Origin: Streptomyces corallincola
Lineage (GTDB): Bacteria > Actinomycetota > Actinomycetes > Streptomycetales > Streptomycetaceae
NCBI RefSeq assembly: GCF_019104725.1
Contig: NZ_JAHRXF010000059.1
Span: forward strand, 1 to 32,586
Reading direction: 5' to 3'
DNA length: 32,586 nucleotides
A program made the position numbers and the translations under genes. Positions 30,568-32,586 of the stretch are shown here, piece after piece (position 1 is the first letter of the stretch; each line of letters begins with the position of its first letter). The notes beneath the pieces were generated by a model. It searched no databases. It worked only from the letters and a program-made list of their open reading frames with translations, and was not told the origin of the DNA.

Positions 30568-31344
30568 TTGAGCACCCGCACGCCGATCATGGCGGGCAAC
30601 TGGAAGATGAACCTCAACCACCTGGAGGCCATCGCACACGTCCAGAAGCTCGCCTTCGCCCTGGCAGACAAGGACTACGAGGCCGTCGAGGTCGCCGTCC
30701 TGCCGCCCTTCACCGACCTGCGCTCCGTGCAGACCCTGGTGGACGGCGACAAGCTCAAGATCAAGTACGGTGCCCAGGACATCTCGCGCCACGACTCCGG
30801 CGCGTACACCGGCGAGATCTCCGGCCCGATGCTGGCCAAGCTGAAGTGCAGCTACGTGCTGGTCGGCCACTCCGAGCGCCGCCAGTACCACCAGGAGACC
30901 GACGAGACCGTCAACGCCAAGGTCAAGGCCGCCTACAAGCACGGCCTCACCCCGATCCTGTGCGTCGGCGAGGAACTCTCCGTCCGCGAGGCCGGAGACC
31001 ACGTCGCGCACACCCTCGCCCAGGTCGAGGGCGGTCTGAAGGACCTCCCGGCCGAGCAGGCCGAGAGCGTCGTCATCGCCTACGAGCCCGTGTGGGCCAT
31101 CGGCACCGGCAAGGTCTGCGGCGCCGACGACGCCCAGGAGGTGTGCGCCGCGATCCGCGCCAAGGTCGCGGAGCTGTACTCCCAGGACGTGGCCGACAAG
31201 GTCCGCGTCCAGTACGGCGGCTCCGTGAAGTCCGGCAACGTCGCGGAGATCATGGCCAAGGCCGACATCGACGGCGCCCTGGTCGGCGGCGCCGCGCTGG
31301 ACGCCGACGAGTTCGTCAAGATCGTCCGCTTCCGCGACCAGTGA
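30568..31344 (+). CDS. tpiA: Triosephosphate isomerase
   Basis: TPI interconverts dihydroxyacetone phosphate and glyceraldehyde 3-phosphate. The 258-aa protein has MAGNWKMN (8-15) with the catalytic Lys, VGHSERR near 97-103 with the electrophilic His, and AYEPVWAIGTGK near 171-182 with the catalytic Glu and flexible loop 6. YGGSVKSGN (about 216-224) and LVGGAALD (about 238-245) hold the phosphate. The start is TTG at 30568, chosen because GGAGGA at the pgk 3' end is about 6 nt upstream and the N-terminus STRTPIMAGNW fits the family; the ATG at 30589 lacks a ribosome site. Last gene of the glycolytic unit, closed by a clear terminator hairpin. Confidence 0.97.
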   Translation: MSTRTPIMAGNWKMNLNHLEAIAHVQKLAFALADKDYEAVEVAVLPPFTDLRSVQTLVDGDKLKIKYGAQDISRHDSGAYTGEISGPMLAKLKCSYVLVGHSERRQYHQETDETVNAKVKAAYKHGLTPILCVGEELSVREAGDHVAHTLAQVEGGLKDLPAEQAESVVIAYEPVWAIGTGKVCGADDAQEVCAAIRAKVAELYSQDVADKVRVQYGGSVKSGNVAEIMAKADIDGALVGGAALDADEFVKIVRFRDQ

Positions 31345-31367
31345 GCGCGGCCGTGCCCACCGTCCCG

Positions 31368-31393
31368 CTCCCGGCCTTGATCAGGGCCGGGAG
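31368..31393 (+). terminator. Terminator after tpiA
   Basis: CTCCCGGCC (31368-31376) and GGCCGGGAG (31385-31393) are a perfect 9-bp stem around an 8-nt loop, 24 nt after the tpiA stop. Confidence 0.85.
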
Positions 31394-31485
31394 TAGGCGG
31401 TAGCGGCGTTACGTCGTACTCTTGCGGGGGCACGGCCAGGTCGCCGTGCCCCCGTCCATCCGAATCCGAGGAAGTTGGTCCAGCC

Positions 31486-31722
31486 GTGGTTCTGGGGTTC
31501 TCGATCGCCCTCATCGTCTTCAGTCTGTTGATGATGCTGCTGGTGCTGATGCACAAGGGGAAGGGCGGCGGCCTCTCCGACATGTTCGGCGGCGGCATGC
31601 AGTCCTCCGTCGGCGGCTCCTCGGTCGCCGAGCGCAACCTCGACCGCATCACCATCGTGATCGGTGTGCTGTGGTTCGCGTGCGTCGTCGTCCTCGGCAT
31701 GCTGATGAAGGCGAGCAACTGA
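31486..31722 (+). CDS. secG: Preprotein translocase subunit SecG
   Basis: SecG is the small non-essential partner of the SecYE channel that speeds protein export. The 78-aa protein has two hydrophobic helices (about 2-22 and 55-74). They are joined by the conserved cytoplasmic loop MHKGKGGGLSDMFGGGMQSS, which is diagnostic. The GTG at 31486 follows GAGGAAG by about 11 nt. TACTCT at 31417-31422, after the tpiA terminator, is a candidate -10 for its own promoter. Genomic linkage of secG behind tpiA is common in many bacteria. A nested hairpin follows. Confidence 0.95.
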   Translation: MVLGFSIALIVFSLLMMLLVLMHKGKGGGLSDMFGGGMQSSVGGSSVAERNLDRITIVIGVLWFACVVVLGMLMKASN

Positions 31723-31757
31723 CCGTCGCGTTCTCCGCACGGTCGTTCCGTACGCAA

Positions 31758-31805
31758 GGCCCCATGTTCGGTTCCGCGCCCGCGAGCGCGGCCTATCATG
31801 GGGCC
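31758..31805 (+). terminator. Nested stem-loop between secG and the rbpA paralogue
   Basis: GGCCCCATG (31758-31766) pairs with CATGGGGCC (31797-31805). Inside, CCGCGC and GCGCGG form a second 6-bp stem around 31774-31791. It begins about 35 nt after the secG stop and most likely terminates secG. Confidence 0.65.
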
Positions 31806-31861
31806 TGCGTCTTGTGCGCGGGGCTGTAACTCCCCTCACTGGACGCGCGTTGGGCCTTACG

Positions 31862-31908
31862 TAGACTGAGGCGCTCGCGGCGAAGCGGAAACACGCCGAC
31901 TCGCTTCG
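31862..31908 (+). promoter_or_regulatory. Promoter -10 and 5'-leader hairpin of the rbpA paralogue
   Basis: TAGACT (31862-31867) is a good -10; no clear -35 is seen. The leader would then contain an 8-bp hairpin, GCGAAGCG (31880-31887) with CGCTTCGC (31902-31909), about 30 nt before the start codon. Confidence 0.5.
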
Positions 31909-31936
31909 CGGCACCATCACGCAGGGAGTTACGACC

Positions 31937-32272
31937 GTGGCAAGTGGCAACGCGATCCGGGGAAGCCGGGTCGGGGCGGGCCCGATGGGCGAGGCCGAGC
32001 GTGGCGAGTCCGCGCCGCGTCTGCGCATCTCCTTCTGGTGCTCCAACGGACACGAGACACAGCCCAGCTTCGCCAGCGACGCGCAGGTCCCCGACACCTG
32101 GGACTGCCCGCGCTGCGGCTTCCCCGCCGGACAGGACCAGGACAACCCGCCGGACCCGCCCCGCACCGAGCCGTACAAGACCCACCTCGCGTACGTGCGC
32201 GAGCGGCGCAGCGACGCGGACGGCGAGGCGATCCTCGCCGAAGCCCTCGCCAAGCTGCGCGGCGAGATCTAG
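31937..32272 (+). CDS. RbpA-family RNA polymerase-binding protein (RbpB-like paralogue)
   Basis: A 111-aa protein of the actinobacterial RbpA family, which binds sigma region 2 of group 1/2 sigma factors and stabilises open promoter complexes. It has the AIRGSRVGAG start (6-15), the beta-barrel core with a Cys/His set (Cys35, His39, Cys57, Cys60) that could bind zinc, and a basic linker. The C-terminal sigma-interacting part is YKTHLAYVRERRSDADGEAILAEALAKLR. Compared with canonical RbpA, which has THWDMLMERR here, the sigma-interaction segment reads THLAYVRERR. This suggests the second paralogue that Streptomyces carry (often called RbpB) rather than the main one. The GTG at 31937 follows GGGAG by 8 nt. 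Located between secG and pgi, with its own promoter and a following terminator. Confidence 0.85.
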   Translation: MASGNAIRGSRVGAGPMGEAERGESAPRLRISFWCSNGHETQPSFASDAQVPDTWDCPRCGFPAGQDQDNPPDPPRTEPYKTHLAYVRERRSDADGEAILAEALAKLRGEI

Positions 32273-32281
32273 GACCTCCAC

Positions 32282-32309
32282 CGGCCGGGCCCCCACGGGT
32301 GCCCGGCCG
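32282..32309 (+). terminator. Terminator after the rbpA paralogue
   Basis: CGGCCGGGC (32282-32290) pairs perfectly with GCCCGGCCG (32301-32309) around a 10-nt loop that can extend the stem. It begins 10 nt after the stop. Downstream, TAGGTT (32381-32386) is a candidate -10 for pgi. Confidence 0.85.
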
Positions 32310-32433
32310 CTGCCGTCCGGGCCGGGGCTCCGTGTGCCGTGTCCGCGCACCTTCACGCCTCCTTCCGTCCGCTGATCAATTAGGTTGGAACCGCCAGCGG
32401 GGGCAGACGCAGAAGAGAAGGCGGAAGTCGGAC

Positions 32434-32586
32434 ATGAACGCAGACGGCCGTACGCGACTCGACCGGACGCCCGAGTGGGCGGCGCTGGTCGAACACCGTG
32501 ACGCTCAACAGTTCACGCTGCGTGGGTTGTTCGCGTCCGATCCGGGTCGTGCGGAGCGGTTGACCGCGCGGGTCGGTGATCTGTAC
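32434..32586 (+). CDS. pgi: Glucose-6-phosphate isomerase, 5' fragment
   Basis: The first 51 codons of a gene cut by the window end. The start MNADGRTRLDRTPEWAALVEHRD, followed by LRGLFASDPGRAERLTARVGDLY, matches the N-terminus of actinobacterial glucose-6-phosphate isomerase, from memory of Streptomyces sequences. PGI interconverts glucose 6-phosphate and fructose 6-phosphate. The ATG has GAAGGCGGAAG upstream. Codon choice after codon 20 is more relaxed than in neighbouring genes (CGT, GGT, TTG, CAA, GCT occur together). Nothing of the catalytic region is present, so the call rests on the N-terminus and gene context after gap-pgk-tpiA. Confidence 0.8.
   Translation, partial: MNADGRTRLDRTPEWAALVEHRDAQQFTLRGLFASDPGRAERLTARVGDLY

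Overview
This window is a chromosomal segment of a Streptomyces or very close actinomycete. The evidence is roughly 70% or higher G+C with almost exclusive G/C third codon positions, frequent GTG/TTG starts, a whiA sporulation gene, a mycothiol-dependent-isomerase family protein, an RbpA-family protein and many leaderless genes. Gene order (ogt, uvrB, ter genes, uvrA, uvrC-rapZ-yvcK-whiA, gap-pgk-tpi-secG-rbpA paralogue-pgi) resembles, from memory, the conserved core of the Streptomyces chromosome. I see no insertion sequence, prophage, tRNA, rRNA or CRISPR array. The first 95 bases are essentially pure C and look like a sequencing or contig-end artefact.

Layout. 103-2036 (-): pseudouridine salvage pair psuK/psuG. 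2236-2805 (-): ogt, an alkylated-DNA repair protein. 2867-3736 (-): secreted glycerophosphodiesterase. 4030-4911 (+): MHYT membrane sensor. 4952-7096 (+): uvrB. 7255-12344 (+): a metal/stress group of terD, a TerD-FtsK-like fusion, a Mn2+ riboswitch, terC and a Ca2+/H+ antiporter. 12464-12937 (+): aroQ. 13243-14637 (-): a metallo-beta-lactamase-fold hydrolase and an isomerase-family protein. 14916-17921 (+): uvrA. 18085-20090 (-): a LacI regulator and PfkB sugar kinase, with a 34-bp perfect palindromic operator upstream. 20385-20858 (+): a Tat/lipobox Rieske protein. 20981-21934 (-): a probable DNA-binding protein. 22362-27626 (+): the overlapping uvrC-rapZ-yvcK-whiA operon. 28195-31344 (+): gap, pgk, tpiA. 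31486-32272 (+): secG and an rbpA paralogue. From 32434 (+): the start of pgi.

The strongest unifying signal is regulatory. Four DNA-repair genes (ogt, uvrB, uvrA, uvrC), on both strands and up to 20 kb apart, each carry TTGTC(A/G)GTG-N8-TAnnnT, allowing one mismatch in the first base at uvrC. This is the actinobacterial RecA-independent (PafBC-type) DNA-damage promoter. In ogt, uvrB and uvrC the ATG lies exactly 7 nt after the -10 hexamer, so these mRNAs are predicted to be leaderless. All three UvrABC excinuclease subunits plus an alkyltransferase would therefore respond together, and the uvrC promoter would also feed rapZ, yvcK and whiA.

Other notable signals: a yybP-ykoY riboswitch whose two mutually exclusive helices can be read directly; a rare-codon island inside yvcK holding a GACAC-centred palindrome and a -10 that looks like an internal whiA promoter; two exact DnaA boxes in front of the uvrC promoter; an orphan operator/promoter with a short hairpin-terminated transcript candidate between aroQ and its convergent neighbour; and a probable carboxypeptidase relic between whiA and gap.
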